This document shows, piece after piece, positions 1-8,966 of a stretch of DNA of 64,000 nucleotides (its first letter is position 1; every line of letters starts with the position of its first letter). Position numbers and translations under genes: made by a program. The stretch is taken from assembly GCF_000153925.1 (NCBI RefSeq), contig NZ_DS264356.1:126713-190712 (forward strand), read 5' to 3'. Source of the stretch: [Ruminococcus] torques ATCC 27756. GTDB taxonomy: Bacteria; Bacillota; Clostridia; Lachnospirales; Lachnospiraceae. A model generated the notes under the pieces. The model did no database searches, was not told the origin of the DNA, and saw only the letters and a list, made by a program, of their open reading frames with translations.

Positions 1-1
1 A

Positions 2-2044
2 ACATTTTTTGACAGAGTGGAACGTAAATTACAAGAGCAGTATCTCGCTCTCGCATTTGAAAAAGAGATGAACAAAAACGAGATATTAGAAGCCTATCTT
101 AACACGATCAACCTCGGTCAGGGATGTCTCGGAGTACAGACGGCATCTACAAGATATTTCAACAAAGATGTGGCGGATCTGACCCTTTCGGAATGTGCGG
201 TCATTGCCGCGATCACACAGAACCCGACAGAGTACGATCCTGTAACGAATCCGGAATCTAACGCCAAACGCCGTGAAAAAGTTCTCGGCAACATGCTTGA
301 ACAAAAATACATCGATCAGGCGCAGTACGACGAAGCGCTTGCCGACCCTGTGTATGACCGCATTTTACAGACAGCCGCGATCACCGAAGATACAACGCCT
401 TACTCTTATTTTACAGATGCCTTGATCGAAGATGTCATTCAAGATCTTATGGACGAGAAAGGTTACTCGGAAACACAGGCTTATAACCTTCTCTACAGCG
501 AAGGATTGACTATCAAGTCTACTCAGGATCTGGCGATCCAACAGATCTGTGACGAAGAAGCCTCCAATGATGCTTATTATCCGATCGTAGAATACGGTAT
601 CACAGACTACGCACTGACAATCCACCGTGCGGACGGATCTGCCGAAAACTACAGTAAGGAAAACTTAAAGCAGTATCTGATCTCTGTACGAGGCTCTGCC
701 GCTCCGTTTGTTTTCAGTTCGGAAGATGAAGCGAAAGCTTCTATCGAACAATATAAAGGCACTCTCGGTATTAATACAGATGCAGGCGATATTGTAGACG
801 AACGTTTAAACATTACGCTTCAGCCTCAGGTTTCCGTCGTATTAATGGATCAATATACAGGACATGTAAAAGCCATTGTCGGCGGACGCGGAGCAAAGAC
901 GACCAGCTTATCTTTAAACCGCGCCACAGCTTCCCCAAAACAGCCGGGATCTTGTTTTAAAGTTTTATCCACTTATGCCCCAGGATTAAACGAGTGCGGC
1001 ATGACTCTTGCAACAACGATCAAAGACGAGCCGTACCGGTACGCCAGCGGACAGCCGGTAAACAACTGGGATAACAAATACATCGGAAGCGCCCGCGTAC
1101 GCTATGCTATCGAACACTCCATGAATGTTTGCGCCGTACGCACTCTGACCGAGACAGTCGGACTTGAAAAGGGATACAAATATCTCGAAAACTTCGGTTT
1201 TACGACGCTTGTAAATAATGATCCGAACTATCCGGGTATGTCGGATATCGCACAGGCTACCGCCCTCGGAGGTATTACAAGAGGTGTTTACAATATTGAA
1301 ATGACCGCCGCTTATGCCGCGATCGCAAATAGCGGAATTTATACCGAACCGCTCCTTTATACAGAAATTCTTGATCACGACGGCAACGTCCTGATCGATA
1401 ATTCAAAACCTATAACACGTCGTGTTTTAAAAGAATCGACAGCATTTCTTCTGACAAGCGCTATGCAGGACGTAATCAACCGTGGAACCGGAACGCCTGC
1501 AAGACTTAACAACATGCCTGCAGCAGGTAAAACAGGTACAACGGAAAACAGTACTGATCTCTGGTTATCCGCATATACGCCTTACTACACCTGTTCTGTA
1601 TGGACCGGATATGACGAGGATAAAACACTGGAACAATTTTGGAATCAGTCATGGCACGAAGTAATATGGAAGCACATTATGGATCGCATCCACGCAGAAT
1701 TAGAATATAAAAACTTCACTCCTCCTGCTTCTGTTGTACAAAGAACAATCTGTACCCAGACAGGAAAACTTGCAGTGAACGGATGTCCTTCCATCACAGA
1801 GTATTTTGATAAAGACACTTTGACAAAAGAAACTTGTCCGGGACACGGAAAGACAGATGACGAAAGTAAAGATGACGAGAACAACGAGGATAATTCGACA
1901 AACAACAATTCAGGCAGCTCCGAAAACTTAGGAAATACAAACGGAGATGATGGCGATGATGTGGATCCGATTCCGCCTACGCCGGATCCCGAACCGAATC
2001 CCGAACCGGAAGGGCCTGAAGTCATTCCTCAATCTCGAAACTGA
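2..2044 (+). CDS. Class A penicillin-binding protein (PBP1A type), 5' end cut by window edge
   Basis: Bifunctional peptidoglycan synthase: an outer-surface, membrane-anchored glycosyltransferase plus DD-transpeptidase. The frame is open to base 2, and the GTG at 17 lies inside the GT51 domain (RKLQEQYLALAFEKEMNKNE, EAYLNTINLGQG), so the true start is outside the window. The signal/TM segment and the catalytic Glu region of the GT51 domain are missing. The transpeptidase domain has SxxK (SCFK in KQPGSCFKVLS), SxN (SMN in HSMNVCAVRT) and KTG (AAGKTGTTENSTD). The C-terminus is a low-complexity tail rich in Asp, Glu and Asn and then in Pro (PIPPTPDPEPNPEPEGPE), probably a wall-spanning linker. 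A strong terminator follows. Family assignment is firm. The exact PBP1 paralogue is not determined. Confidence 0.93.
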   Translation, partial: TFFDRVERKLQEQYLALAFEKEMNKNEILEAYLNTINLGQGCLGVQTASTRYFNKDVADLTLSECAVIAAITQNPTEYDPVTNPESNAKRREKVLGNMLEQKYIDQAQYDEALADPVYDRILQTAAITEDTTPYSYFTDALIEDVIQDLMDEKGYSETQAYNLLYSEGLTIKSTQDLAIQQICDEEASNDAYYPIVEYGITDYALTIHRADGSAENYSKENLKQYLISVRGSAAPFVFSSEDEAKASIEQYKGTLGINTDAGDIVDERLNITLQPQVSVVLMDQYTGHVKAIVGGRGAKTTSLSLNRATASPKQPGSCFKVLSTYAPGLNECGMTLATTIKDEPYRYASGQPVNNWDNKYIGSARVRYAIEHSMNVCAVRTLTETVGLEKGYKYLENFGFTTLVNNDPNYPGMSDIAQATALGGITRGVYNIEMTAAYAAIANSGIYTEPLLYTEILDHDGNVLIDNSKPITRRVLKESTAFLLTSAMQDVINRGTGTPARLNNMPAAGKTGTTENSTDLWLSAYTPYYTCSVWTGYDEDKTLEQFWNQSWHEVIWKHIMDRIHAELEYKNFTPPASVVQRTICTQTGKLAVNGCPSITEYFDKDTLTKETCPGHGKTDDESKDDENNEDNSTNNNSGSSENLGNTNGDDGDDVDPIPPTPDPEPNPEPEGPEVIPQSRN

Positions 2045-2105
2045 TTGCCGTAACATCTCTTAACTGTCTGCGAATCTCATAGTGGGATGTTTACACGCAA
2101 AAGCG

Positions 2106-2152
2106 GGAATCGCCGCACTGAACTAAGTTCAATGCGGCGATTCCTGTTTTTT
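2106..2152 (+). terminator. Rho-independent terminator of the PBP1A gene
   Basis: A 12-bp perfect stem (2106-2117 pairs with 2133-2144) extends inward with one mismatch to a short loop and is followed by six T (2147-2152). It lies about 60 bases after the PBP stop codon. Confidence 0.9.
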
Positions 2153-2239
2153 GTTTCATCATGATATTACAAGATTTCATTATCTTCTTTTTTTCTAAAC
2201 TACTTCTTTATTCTGTACTTTTACAATTTTATTTATCTT

Positions 2240-3586
2240 CTATTTATAATAAACATCTTTATTCAGCACTTTCTCTTTAAAGCTTACGATCACATTTGTA
2301 GCTGCGTCACCGATTACATTCAAGGTAATTACCGCCATTCCCGGAAGATAATTCATCGCCAGTACAAGCGAATATCCGATCATACATAATTCAGAGCTCA
2401 TTCCCAACCCTGTCATGACAACATACACCATCGTCGTTCCCGCAACCGGAATTGCCGGAGTTCCCATCGCCGTGCAGATAGAAAGAAAAGCTGCTATGGC
2501 AAGTGTTGAAGGCTTAATATCAATTCCTGCCGCTGTCGCAATAAATGTAATCGCAATCATATGCATCGCTGTCGTACCGTTCATGTTGATCGTCATACCT
2601 GTAGGAAGAACAAAACTGCTGATTTCTTTTGAACATCCCAGTTCTTCCGTACATGTCTTTGTATTCAGCGGAAGTGTTGCCGCAGAAGAGTTTGTCGCTG
2701 CCGCAAACAAGCCGATCTTCAACGTTTTCTTCACAAACGGAATCGGATTCAGCCGGGTTGTAAGGAATATCCCTACCGGATAAATTGTAAATACAAGCAC
2801 CAGACTTACAACAATCGTAGTAACGATCCATACAAGCGTCGGTTTAATATATTCGATTCCATACACCGCAAGCGTTCTTGTGATCATGCAAAAAATTGCA
2901 ACCGGTCCGATCTTATCGATCAGGAAATTCAAGAAAAGTTGTACGACATCATTTAAATTTTCAATGACTTTACGAAGAGGTTCTGTCTTTTTGCCAAGCA
3001 CTGTCATGCACAATCCGAGAATGATCGCAACAACTACGACAGATATGATCTCGTTATTAGATGAAAATGCCGAAAAAATATTAGACGGAACTGCATTGAC
3101 GACTGTCACCAGCGGGTTATATCCTTCCATCGTCACCGCTTCTGTCACCATCTCGTTAGGAAGCTGTACGTCGAACCATCCCATTGTTTTCACAAAATAT
3201 GCCGCTGCTCCCGCAAGAGCCGCTGCCACTACATAAAAGCAAATGTATGTGATAAATGTCTTCCCTGCAATCTTTCCGAGTCTCTCCGGATTTGCCAGAC
3301 TGCACATCGCCAGACTCAGCGAAGTAAGTACAAGAGGAACAATAGCCAACTGAAGTCCTCTCATAAACAACTGACCGACAATATATAAAATACCGATACC
3401 TTCAATTCCGTTTGTCTTTGTTACATCTTGAAAAAAGATTGCATCCACTGTTTTCCATATTCCTGATTTCCCGCTTTCCAGAAGAAATTCCCTCAAAAAG
3501 AGCATGAGAAAACCAACCACGAATCCGGCTGCCACCGCGAATATCATACGTTTCACGATCGTATTCTTTTTTTCTTTTTCTTTCAT
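2240..3586 (-). CDS. Dicarboxylate/amino acid:cation symporter (SLC1/DAACS family)
   Basis: Secondary transporter of the GltP/DctA/SstT superfamily, 448 aa, multiple membrane helices. It carries the family's re-entrant-loop serine motif (AATNSSAATLPLNTKTC) and the unwound TM7 motif (NMNGTTAMH), so it should be a functional Na+- or H+-coupled elevator carrier. Substrate (glutamate, aspartate, serine/threonine or C4-dicarboxylate) cannot be read from the sequence. The start is supported by the ribosome binding site AAGGAG shortly upstream. It is monocistronic, with a near-consensus promoter at 3672-3700. A palindrome just upstream of that promoter matches one upstream of the polyol operon, which suggests common control. 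No convincing terminator of its own was seen between 2240 and the PBP1A terminator. Confidence 0.92.
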   Translation of the reverse strand: MKEKEKKNTIVKRMIFAVAAGFVVGFLMLFLREFLLESGKSGIWKTVDAIFFQDVTKTNGIEGIGILYIVGQLFMRGLQLAIVPLVLTSLSLAMCSLANPERLGKIAGKTFITYICFYVVAAALAGAAAYFVKTMGWFDVQLPNEMVTEAVTMEGYNPLVTVVNAVPSNIFSAFSSNNEIISVVVVAIILGLCMTVLGKKTEPLRKVIENLNDVVQLFLNFLIDKIGPVAIFCMITRTLAVYGIEYIKPTLVWIVTTIVVSLVLVFTIYPVGIFLTTRLNPIPFVKKTLKIGLFAAATNSSAATLPLNTKTCTEELGCSKEISSFVLPTGMTINMNGTTAMHMIAITFIATAAGIDIKPSTLAIAAFLSICTAMGTPAIPVAGTTMVYVVMTGLGMSSELCMIGYSLVLAMNYLPGMAVITLNVIGDAATNVIVSFKEKVLNKDVYYK

Positions 3587-3671
3587 CTCTCCATCTCCTT
3601 AACTTTCTGTGTTTTTCGTTTTTATCCCTTTATGTCTATATCGTCGAATACAATGGGATTTCTTGATATTT

Positions 3672-3700
3672 ATTGTACATTTTCGGCAAATTATTGTCAA
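3672..3700 (-). promoter_or_regulatory. SigA-type promoter of the SLC1 symporter gene
   Basis: On the minus strand, -35 TTGACA (3695-3700), 17-bp spacer, -10 TACAAT (3672-3677). One mismatch from consensus in total. The 5' leader is about 80 nt. Confidence 0.82.
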
Positions 3701-3708
3701 TATTATTT

Positions 3709-3721
3709 CTTTGATTCAAAG
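3709..3721. promoter_or_regulatory. Palindromic operator candidate CTTTGATTCAAAG
   Basis: Inverted repeat CTTTG-ATT-CAAAG ending 8 bp upstream of the -35 box. The same palindrome with one changed base occurs at 12368-12380 at the same distance from another -35. A degenerate copy (CTTTGATTCAT) lies at 3790-3800. Inferred to be the site of the DeoR protein encoded at 3943-4806; no direct proof. Confidence 0.6.
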
Positions 3722-3846
3722 ATTTTCTATGTTTTAAACAGATTTCATCCGTTATTTTTGTTATATATTTTTTTGTTTTCTTCTATTTTCTTTGATTCAT
3801 ACATTTTGTTTATGATTGTTTTCTACACATAATTTAATACCTATAT

Positions 3847-3895
3847 AAAAAAGGAATGACCGCTACAAAAAAACGCATCGGTCATTCCTTTTTTT
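3847..3895 (-). terminator. Terminator of the polyol operon/deoR (bidirectional shape)
   Basis: Stem AAGGAATGACCG (3851-3862) with CGGTCATTCCTT (3879-3890), flanked by A on the left and T on the right. On the minus strand it gives a 12-bp hairpin followed by a T run, about 50 bases after the DeoR stop codon. Confidence 0.88.
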
Positions 3896-3942
3896 ATTCA
3901 AATGATAATTCTTAATCGAAATCCGAAAATTTCCTAAACAAT

Positions 3943-4806
3943 TTAATAAATCAATTCAATCCCTTGTTCGGAGCAATACTCTATCCACTTTTCTGAAGGA
4001 CTCCTGTCTGTAATAATGTAATTCACCTTCTGAAGATCGATCAGGTTCACAAATGCCGACTGATCAAATTTTGAAAAATCAACTAAGAGCGCAACTTCCT
4101 CAGCCTGCGAGAGCATTGCCTTCTTTACCTCAGCTTCGCTTTCGTTTGAATCAAGCACACCTTTTTCAATGCTCAGTCCTTTACAGCTGATCAATGCAAG
4201 GCTTACGTTATATTTCAGAATGTTTGTCTTGGCAAGCTGCCCTTGTAAAGAAAGTGATTTTTTATTATACTCTCCCCCAGTCGAGATAATATTAAGAGGA
4301 GACTGCTGAAATTCACGGAATACCTCAGTTGAATTTGTCACAACTGTTATATCAGGAGACTGAGGCAGCAGCTTCAACGCCTCCATCACCGTTGTGCTAG
4401 AATCCGCGATCATCGTTGTCTTTCCCTCGAAAAGTTTCGCCGTTTTGCGGGCAATCTCCTGCTTTTCTTTCAGATGTTTGCTCATCCTCCGATAAAAATG
4501 AACTCCTTCTTTTTGAATGCCTTCATTCCAGATCGCACCGCCGTGAACCCGGGTCACGACGCCATCCGCCTCCAACTTATCCAAATCTCTGCGTATTGTC
4601 TCTTCCGTCACTCTGCATATTTTACTCAATTCTCCTACAGACGCTTTCTTCTGCATCTGTATCGTTTGACGGATTGCCATCAATCTTTCCTTGCCCGCCA
4701 TGCTTTCTTCCCTTTCTGTACCTTTTCCACCGCTATTCACACCACTTTTATTTAATAATAACTCCTTTGAGTTGGTTTTTGCAAGACCTTTATTCTTTGA
4801 AAACAT
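3943..4806 (-). CDS. DeoR-family transcriptional regulator
   Basis: Sugar-phosphate-responsive repressor: N-terminal DeoR helix-turn-helix (LMAIRQTIQMQKKASVGELS, then TEETIRRDLDKLEADGVVTRVHGGA) and a C-terminal DeoRC ligand-binding domain. 287 aa from the ATG at 4806, which has a very good SD (AAAAGGAG, 6 nt away). This gives a 35-residue extension before the usual family start. The internal Met36 (MAGKERLMAIRQ, ATG at 4701) also has a purine-rich SD and would give the normal ~252-aa length, so the start is ambiguous. It is the last gene of the operon it probably controls, the common layout for DeoR regulators. Candidate operators are the CTTTGWTTCAAAG palindromes at 3709 and 12368. Confidence 0.9.
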   Translation of the reverse strand: MFSKNKGLAKTNSKELLLNKSGVNSGGKGTEREESMAGKERLMAIRQTIQMQKKASVGELSKICRVTEETIRRDLDKLEADGVVTRVHGGAIWNEGIQKEGVHFYRRMSKHLKEKQEIARKTAKLFEGKTTMIADSSTTVMEALKLLPQSPDITVVTNSTEVFREFQQSPLNIISTGGEYNKKSLSLQGQLAKTNILKYNVSLALISCKGLSIEKGVLDSNESEAEVKKAMLSQAEEVALLVDFSKFDQSAFVNLIDLQKVNYIITDRSPSEKWIEYCSEQGIELIY

Positions 4807-4877
4807 GATTTCTCCTTTTGAAATATTCAGACTCGGAAATATATACAGGCAAACAATCTTTAAAATACAGTTGCCTC

Positions 4878-5870
4878 TTATTTATCGATTTCTTCCGCAA
4901 GCTCGCGCATATAAGCGACATCTTCCGGATCAAGTTCCAATTCAGCTGATTTCACATTTTCTTTAATCTGATCTACTGTTGTCGAGCCACTGAGAAGATT
5001 CAGGAAATCTCCTTGTGCCAGTATCCATCCAAGAGCCAGATTTGCGATTGTACAATTATATTTTTCGCAAAGCGGTTTCCATTTATCCATCATATCCATT
5101 GCCGCCTGCATATTATCCGGCTGGAACCATTTTTTCGGAATCTGTGCTCCGACCGGCTGATAATCTCTCGGCATCGTTCCCGAAAGAAGTCCCATCTCAA
5201 GCGGAGAGTATGCCTGGATCGTCACACCGTTTTCACGACAGCACGGAATAATCTCATCTTCAATACCACGATCAAGTATCGAATATTTCGCCTGAACAAT
5301 ATCAAGATCTCCCCATTTCAAATATTCTTTGATCTGGTCGATATCTACGTTTGCCGCTCCGATCGCACGTATCTTTCCCTGAGCTTTTAACTCATTTAAA
5401 ACATCCATTGTCTTTTGGATCGGCACATAATATTCTGATCCTTCCACAGACTGCCAATGTGTCATATACACATCCACATAATCTGTTCCGAGACGCTCAA
5501 GAGAGCCGACAATTTCCTTTTTCACAGACTCGCTGTTCAGGTTTTTATAAAGCTGAATCCCGTTTACTTTATTAAACAGGTCTCCTTTCATCTCCTGATC
5601 CCATGTAACTCCGCATTTCGTAATGATCACAACTTCTTCGCGATTCATTTTCTCAAGAGCTTTTCCGAGAATTTTTTCACTGTTTCCGAAATTGTATCCC
5701 GGCGCTGTATCGATCAGATTGACTCCTGCCTTAGGAGCTTCCCTTATCGTATCTACAACTGTCTGAAGCTCATGATCTCCGCCCCACGCAGAACCGCCTC
5801 CGATCGACCATGTTCCAAGTCCGATTCTTGAAATATCTATTCCTGTCTTTCCTAATTTCATCGTTTTCAT
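4878..5870 (-). CDS. Aldo/keto reductase
   Basis: NAD(P)H-dependent carbonyl reductase of the AKR superfamily, 330 aa, TIM barrel. The catalytic tetrad is visible: Asp54 (NLIDTAPGY), Tyr59, Lys85 (IITKCG) and His138 (YMTHWQ). The N-terminal GLGTWSIGG and the C-terminal cofactor-binding region (LSGSTTVDQIKENV) are typical. Length and motifs are closest to the general-stress or sugar-aldehyde AKR group rather than to potassium-channel beta subunits. It sits between the PfkB kinase and the regulator, so it probably reduces a sugar or a short hydroxy-aldehyde made in this pathway, for instance an aldolase product. Substrate not known. Confidence 0.88.
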   Translation of the reverse strand: MKTMKLGKTGIDISRIGLGTWSIGGGSAWGGDHELQTVVDTIREAPKAGVNLIDTAPGYNFGNSEKILGKALEKMNREEVVIITKCGVTWDQEMKGDLFNKVNGIQLYKNLNSESVKKEIVGSLERLGTDYVDVYMTHWQSVEGSEYYVPIQKTMDVLNELKAQGKIRAIGAANVDIDQIKEYLKWGDLDIVQAKYSILDRGIEDEIIPCCRENGVTIQAYSPLEMGLLSGTMPRDYQPVGAQIPKKWFQPDNMQAAMDMMDKWKPLCEKYNCTIANLALGWILAQGDFLNLLSGSTTVDQIKENVKSAELELDPEDVAYMRELAEEIDK

Positions 5871-5933
5871 AATAGCTGTCTATCCCTTTCTTAACCTATT
5901 TCATCCAACCAAACACTTTTAAGTATGCAGATA

Positions 5934-6902
5934 TTATTTATAATCTTCACGGTATTTCGCAAGCATCTTATCTACGATCGCTTTATCTGTCACACCGCCT
6001 GTCGCGCCGACATACTGAACAGAAACAGCTGCAGTACAGTTTGCATAGATCGCACATTCACGGATATCTTTTCCTTCCAAAAGGCCTGTAATAAATCCGG
6101 ATGCGAAATTATCTCCTGCTCCGATCGTATCGATTGCCGTCACTCCTTTGCATGCCGGAACGATCATCGCACCGTCTGCATTACGGATGTAGCATCCTCT
6201 TTTACCGATCTTCATGATTACGTTTTTCACACCGCAGGCATATAACTTATCAGCCACTTTCGCTTCGTCTGTCTCTCCCGTCATTTCACTTGCCTCTTCA
6301 AAATTCGGGAAGAAATAGTCTACATAACTCAACGCTTCCGTAATATCTTCCAGTTTCTCATTCAATCTTGGCGACACCATATCGGCACAAATGATCATAC
6401 CTTCTTCTTTTGCTTTGGAAAATACAGATACAAGCGCTTTATTATCAAAAAGCGGATTGTTGAAAATACTTGCAAACGAAAGAATCTTTGCTCCTTTTAA
6501 AGCTGACATATCCAAATCTTCGTACTTAAATTTCCAAAGACTTCCCTGACGGTTCGTGATAAAAGTTCTCTCTCCGTCAGCCGCTACCAGACCGACATTG
6601 ATCGAAGTATCGATTGCCGGATCTTGTTTGATATATTTTGTATCGATTCCTGTTCTTTCACAATGACTTAACACAAACGCTCCGGCTACATCGACACCGA
6701 TACAGCTCATCAAAGCAACTTTATGTCCCAGTCTTGTAATAATGGTCGATTCATTAAGCGCATCTCCTCCGATCGTCATTGCAATTCCGTCTACCGGATA
6801 AGATACAACGTCAAACACTTCTTTACTTACCGGGCGCAGCGGCAGATCTACGATCGCCGCCCCGATAATCATTACGTCCAAATCTTTACTCACCTTATTC
6901 AT
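5934..6902 (-). CDS. PfkB-family carbohydrate kinase
   Basis: ATP-dependent sugar or sugar-phosphate kinase of the ribokinase/PfkB family, 322 aa from the chosen start. It has the N-terminal GGDALN sugar-binding signature (residues 45-50) and the C-terminal anion-hole motif DTIGAGDN with catalytic Asp264. The motif has Asn where most relatives have Ala or Ser. The frame is open to 6947, but ATG 6902 is preferred: it follows a GGAAGGG SD and overlaps the aldolase stop by 8 nt (ATGAATAA), a translational-coupling arrangement. It should phosphorylate the ketose produced by the dehydrogenases, before aldol cleavage. Specificity cannot be assigned from sequence. Confidence 0.9.
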   Translation of the reverse strand: MNKVSKDLDVMIIGAAIVDLPLRPVSKEVFDVVSYPVDGIAMTIGGDALNESTIITRLGHKVALMSCIGVDVAGAFVLSHCERTGIDTKYIKQDPAIDTSINVGLVAADGERTFITNRQGSLWKFKYEDLDMSALKGAKILSFASIFNNPLFDNKALVSVFSKAKEEGMIICADMVSPRLNEKLEDITEALSYVDYFFPNFEEASEMTGETDEAKVADKLYACGVKNVIMKIGKRGCYIRNADGAMIVPACKGVTAIDTIGAGDNFASGFITGLLEGKDIRECAIYANCTAAVSVQYVGATGGVTDKAIVDKMLAKYREDYK

Positions 6903-7734
6903 CAGCCCTTCCGTCATCACCAAATAATTTGATCTTGTACATTGCACGTTCTTTTACAGCCTGTCTTACCGCACGTTCCACAGCCAAGAACGGCTCGTCT
7001 TTATGTTCGTTGATCGCTTCCATAGCAGCCTGGCATAATTCTGTATGTATATTGATCTTAGCGATTCCAAGAGAGATCGCTTTCTTAATATCTTCATCTC
7101 CGATACCTGATGCTCCGTGAAGTACAAGCGGAACGTCAACTGCATTTGCAACCTCTTCCAAAATATCAAATGCCAGCTTCGGCTCAGAAGAATAAACGCC
7201 GTGTACGTTTCCGATCGCAACAGCCAGAGAATCGCATCCTGTTCTGTCCACGAAATCTTTTGCCTGTTTCGGATCTGTATAGTGATACTCGGACAACGCT
7301 TCTTCGTAGATCGTCTCGTTTCCTACATGTCCAAGTTCTGCCTCAACCGGAATGTTATAAGCGTGGAAATAATCTACGCATCTTTTGATCTCTGCAACGT
7401 TCTGTTCGTACGGAAGAGCAGAAGCGTCACGCATTACAGAATTCATGCAATGGTCTACGGCATTTTGAAGGATCGTCATATTGCGGCCGTGATCCCAGTG
7501 AAGAATTACCGGAACACTTGCTTTTTTCGCCATAGATTCCATCATATAACAGTAATCTTCAAAAGAAGTATTTCCCGTAAATCCTGTTCCGAATGAAATA
7601 ATGATCGGCGCGCGCAGTTCTTCCGCCGCATCAATAACTCCCATCAGCATCTCTGCATTCCATACATTAAAATGAGGGATTGCATAATGTCCTTCACTTG
7701 CTTTCTTTTCCCAATATCTGATATCTGAAATCAT
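6895..7734 (-). CDS. Class II (zinc) ketose-bisphosphate aldolase
   Basis: Zn-dependent aldolase of the FbaA/GatY/KbaY family, 279 aa. Visible catalytic elements are Asp81 and Zn ligand His82 in ILHWDHG, a metal-site Glu region (EAELGHVG), and Zn ligands His178 (GNVHGVY) and His206 (VLHGASGIGDEDIKKAI). The phosphate-binding GASG and NIHTEL stretches are intact, so the substrate should carry a phosphate at C1. HWDHG replaces the common HLDHG. SD AAGGAG lies 7 nt before the ATG. It cleaves a phosphorylated ketose to DHAP plus an aldehyde. Because it is in a polyol-type operon and not with glycolytic genes, it is probably not the housekeeping fructose-bisphosphate aldolase. Confidence 0.9.
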   Translation of the reverse strand: MISDIRYWEKKASEGHYAIPHFNVWNAEMLMGVIDAAEELRAPIIISFGTGFTGNTSFEDYCYMMESMAKKASVPVILHWDHGRNMTILQNAVDHCMNSVMRDASALPYEQNVAEIKRCVDYFHAYNIPVEAELGHVGNETIYEEALSEYHYTDPKQAKDFVDRTGCDSLAVAIGNVHGVYSSEPKLAFDILEEVANAVDVPLVLHGASGIGDEDIKKAISLGIAKINIHTELCQAAMEAINEHKDEPFLAVERAVRQAVKERAMYKIKLFGDDGRADE

Positions 7735-7818
7735 AACTTTTCTCCTTTTCTTTTCAACGACCCAAGCTTGGATTTATGCACTTTCATATCGCCCGAGTCG
7801 GATAGATTCACAATTTTA

Positions 7819-8874
7819 CTATTCTGCTACTTTGATCACGCCTTTAACCATCTCCGTCTTTTTCACAGGATCGATCGCTTCTTCAAATGCCTTCTGCACG
7901 TCTTCATAATCATAAATGTTCGTTACCATATCTTTTACATTAAATCTTCCTGATGAGATCGCTTCGATCGTCTGCGGGAAGTTATTGCAATAACGGAATG
8001 ATGTCTGAATCGTCACTTCTCGGTTAATCTTTAAGAAATCGATCGGAACCGGCTTCGACTGTGTTCCTACCATCATGATTTTACCGCCCCGGCTTACGAT
8101 CTGTACTGCCTGCTGTGCCGTAAATACAGCTCCCGCCGCCTCAAATACGAGATCCACGCCATGATCTCCGTACATTTCTTCCGATCTAAGAACCGCAACC
8201 GTATCTTCTTCTTTTCCGTTGATTACTCTTGCAGCACCTAATTTTTTTGCAAGTTCCAGACGTTTTTCAATAACATCTACAACTGTAATATCTGTTGCCC
8301 CGAGGCTGATACAAGCCTGAAGAACCATCAGACCGATTGTTCCTCCTCCGAGGATGACGATACTTTTACCCGGCTGTGCTCCTCCGAGAACAGCAGCATG
8401 CATTCCAACTGCCGCCGGCTCTACAAGAGCCCCTTCCATCGTTGTCATCCCTTCCGGAATATGATATGTCCATTCTTCCGGATGAGTCATATACTGTGTC
8501 AGCGCCCCTTTATAGTTCGGCTGTGTTGCCATAAAGTCAACTCCCGGACAAATATTATAACGGCCTGTACGGCAATACTCACATGTATCATCCGGAACAC
8601 CCGGCTCGATAAGCACTTTGTCTCCGACTTTAAATTTTGTTACTTTCGCTCCTATTTTAACAACTTCTCCCGCCACCTCATGTCCGAGACCGATCTTTTG
8701 ATTCGGATCTTTCGGAGGAATAAACGGTCCAAATTCAAATCCATGAATATCAGATCCGCACATTCCGACATACTCTACTTTCATAAGAATTTCATGATCT
8801 TTCGGCTCCGGAACCGGACATTCCTGTATTTCAAAATGTTTTGGAGTCACTAAGATTGCTTCTGAATTTTTCAT
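7819..8874 (-). CDS. Zinc-dependent alcohol dehydrogenase, sorbitol/xylitol dehydrogenase-like
   Basis: Medium-chain dehydrogenase, 351 aa. Catalytic zinc residues are Cys39 (GMCGSDIHG) and His65-Glu66 (GLGHEVAGE). The segment around residues 95-115 (DDTCEYCRTGRYNICPG, then DFMATQP) is the signature of polyol dehydrogenases, with only part of the usual four-cysteine structural zinc site. A Rossmann motif GGGTIGLM follows. Expected reaction: NAD+-dependent oxidation of a polyol to a ketose. SD AAGGAAGG precedes the ATG. It follows the MFS transporter gene after a 92-nt gap that contains a hairpin. Confidence 0.9.
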   Translation of the reverse strand: MKNSEAILVTPKHFEIQECPVPEPKDHEILMKVEYVGMCGSDIHGFEFGPFIPPKDPNQKIGLGHEVAGEVVKIGAKVTKFKVGDKVLIEPGVPDDTCEYCRTGRYNICPGVDFMATQPNYKGALTQYMTHPEEWTYHIPEGMTTMEGALVEPAAVGMHAAVLGGAQPGKSIVILGGGTIGLMVLQACISLGATDITVVDVIEKRLELAKKLGAARVINGKEEDTVAVLRSEEMYGDHGVDLVFEAAGAVFTAQQAVQIVSRGGKIMMVGTQSKPVPIDFLKINREVTIQTSFRYCNNFPQTIEAISSGRFNVKDMVTNIYDYEDVQKAFEEAIDPVKKTEMVKGVIKVAE

Positions 8875-8911
8875 TTTATATCCTTCCTTTCACCTTTCAT
8901 CTTTTACAATT

Positions 8912-8944
8912 TTTCCTGTTCCCCAATACTAGGAGAACAGGAAA
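8912..8944 (-). other. Intercistronic hairpin without a T tract
   Basis: Inverted repeat TTTCCTGTTC (8912-8921) and GAACAGGAAA (8935-8944), extended by flanking C/G pairs, between the MFS and dehydrogenase genes. On the minus strand the 3' side is A-rich, not T-rich. It is therefore more likely an mRNA stability or processing element than a terminator. Confidence 0.55.
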
Positions 8945-8966
8945 CTCATTTACCTATTACTTCTGT

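Noticed and set aside
1645..2025. 126-codon minus-strand ORF rich in Ser and Gly
   Set aside because: Antisense shadow of the low-complexity acidic tail of the PBP1A gene.
4416..4808. Plus-strand ORFs opposite the DeoR gene
   Set aside because: Low-complexity translations in the antisense frames of a well-supported gene, without SD or family similarity.
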